Of a stretch of 14,240 nucleotides of DNA, positions 13,704 through 14,240 are shown one piece after another; the stretch's first letter is position 1; every line of letters starts with the position of its first letter. The position numbers were made by a program, and so were the translations under genes. The notes below the pieces were generated by a model. That model searched no databases, was not told the DNA's origin, and was given only the letters and a program-made list of their open reading frames with translations. Source of the stretch: Leptospira sp. (GTDB lineage: Bacteria > Spirochaetota > Leptospiria > Leptospirales > Leptospiraceae); the NCBI GenBank assembly GCA_021413405.1, contig JAIOQL010000456.1:1-14240 (forward strand). The letters are read 5' to 3'.

Positions 13704-14240
13704 ATAAGTAAATCAAAAACAAAGATCGGGATCATTTTGTTGCATTATGGTGATATACATGTTACAGATGCCTGTATTGCTTCTGTTTTCGCATCCGATT
13801 TCAAAAATTTTGAATTGCTCGTCGTAGATAACCATAGCAATATTCCGTTTTCGAAATCATCTTTCTCTAAATCAAAAAAAATAAAATCAATCGTTGAAAA
13901 ATCAAATTCTGGTTATGCCGGAGGAATGAATTCCGGAATTAAATATTATTTTGGGAGAACAGTGACTCATTTCCTGTTTTTGAACAACGACATTGTGTTC
14001 GAAAAAAATTCGCTCGCCCGAATGGTAGAATGTTCCATCAAAAATCCCTCTTCCATAATTTCTCCTGTGATGTATAAAGCGAATCCCGAAAACCTTTCTG
14101 AATTTGGAGGAGCTTTAAGTCCTTTCAAAATGTTCTTTCATCCACTCTCCTCAAAGCCTGCTGAGAATCAAAAAGTCTCCTATGTGTCAGGTGCCTGTCT
14201 CTTAATCAACAGAAATCTGATTTCCCGGATTGGATTGCTT
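13704..14240 (+). CDS. GT2-family glycosyltransferase, N-terminal part (3' end outside window)
   Basis: This frame runs open to the right edge (179 codons) and reads as a rhamnosyltransferase-like GT2 enzyme of GT-A fold. Visible landmarks are beta-1 KIGIILLHYGD (7-17), LLVVDNHSN (38-46), NSGYAGGMNSGI (67-78), LFLNNDIVFEKNSLARMV (90-107) with the NND metal/nucleotide motif, and SGACLLINRNLISRIG (162-177). Such enzymes add sugars to LPS O-antigen or other surface glycans. There is no ATG, GTG or TTG between the upstream stop (13659) and beta-1. The first TTG codons (13737, 13740) would cut off half of beta-1. An ATA at 13704 gives the natural-looking N-terminus SKSKTKIGIILLHYG after it, so I place the start there tentatively. 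A mutated ATG or a sequence error would explain it equally well. Confidence 0.8.
   Translation, partial: MSKSKTKIGIILLHYGDIHVTDACIASVFASDFKNFELLVVDNHSNIPFSKSSFSKSKKIKSIVEKSNSGYAGGMNSGIKYYFGRTVTHFLFLNNDIVFEKNSLARMVECSIKNPSSIISPVMYKANPENLSEFGGALSPFKMFFHPLSSKPAENQKVSYVSGACLLINRNLISRIGLL

Noticed and set aside
1..14240. CRISPR arrays, tRNA/rRNA genes, insertion sequences, phage or toxin-antitoxin genes
   Set aside because: No regular repeat-spacer pattern, cloverleaf-like segment, transposase or integrase motif was seen; the Cas4-like domain of the DUF2779 protein has no cas genes beside it.

Overview
The window is a moderately AT-rich stretch of a bacterial chromosome that looks like core genome, with no sign of phage, transposon, CRISPR array or RNA gene. 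The best guess for the host is a spirochaete of or near the order Leptospirales. The reasons are a stand-alone fungal-FAS-like acyltransferase, two lipoproteins with relaxed lipoboxes (IISC, LSNC), repeated use of TTG starts, and a DUF2779 protein in a run of small housekeeping genes. This placement is inference; there is no marker gene to settle it.

Layout. At 2-1882 (+) is the 3' part of a degenerate RND-family transporter that enters from the left edge. At 1979-2908 (+) is an RlpA-like lipoprotein with a C-terminal SPOR domain. A strong hairpin follows, and then a half-size TauE/SafE-type membrane protein on the minus strand (3024-3392). A 415-base divergent intergenic region leads into a five-gene plus-strand run at 3808-7867. 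In order it encodes a small RRM protein, a GHSQG acyltransferase, a DUF2779 protein (Cas4-like plus DEDD-like domains), MazG and an unrecognised small protein. The junctions are 2 bases, 45 bases, none, and a 40-base overlap, so it is probably one operon. A CreD-like membrane protein (7869-9182, -) converges on it with one base between them and diverges from recG (9266-11362, +). The recG stop codon overlaps the stop of a minus-strand lipoprotein (11359-12297), which lies downstream of a GT4-type glycosyltransferase (12348-13451, -). At 13704-14240 (+), running off the right edge, is the N-terminal part of a GT2 glycosyltransferase with no ATG, GTG or TTG at the expected start.

How the genes relate. 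RlpA-SPOR acts at the septal cell wall. MazG (nucleotide pool cleaning) and RecG (fork rescue) are genome-maintenance enzymes. The two glycosyltransferases at the right edge suggest the border of a surface polysaccharide (LPS or O-antigen) locus.

The most unusual points are families that keep their fold but have lost key residues. The RND protein lacks its TM4 Asp pair. The RRM protein lacks two of three RNA-stacking aromatics. The acyltransferase appears to lack the segment carrying its catalytic His. The DUF2779 protein lacks the Glu of its PD-(D/E)XK motif. The GT2 gene without a normal start, preceded by a 39-codon ORF nearly enclosed by a 10-base inverted repeat, is the most tractable regulatory oddity. 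No single clearly new system stands out. The RRM-acyltransferase-DUF2779-MazG cluster is the best candidate for a functional unit that has not been described.
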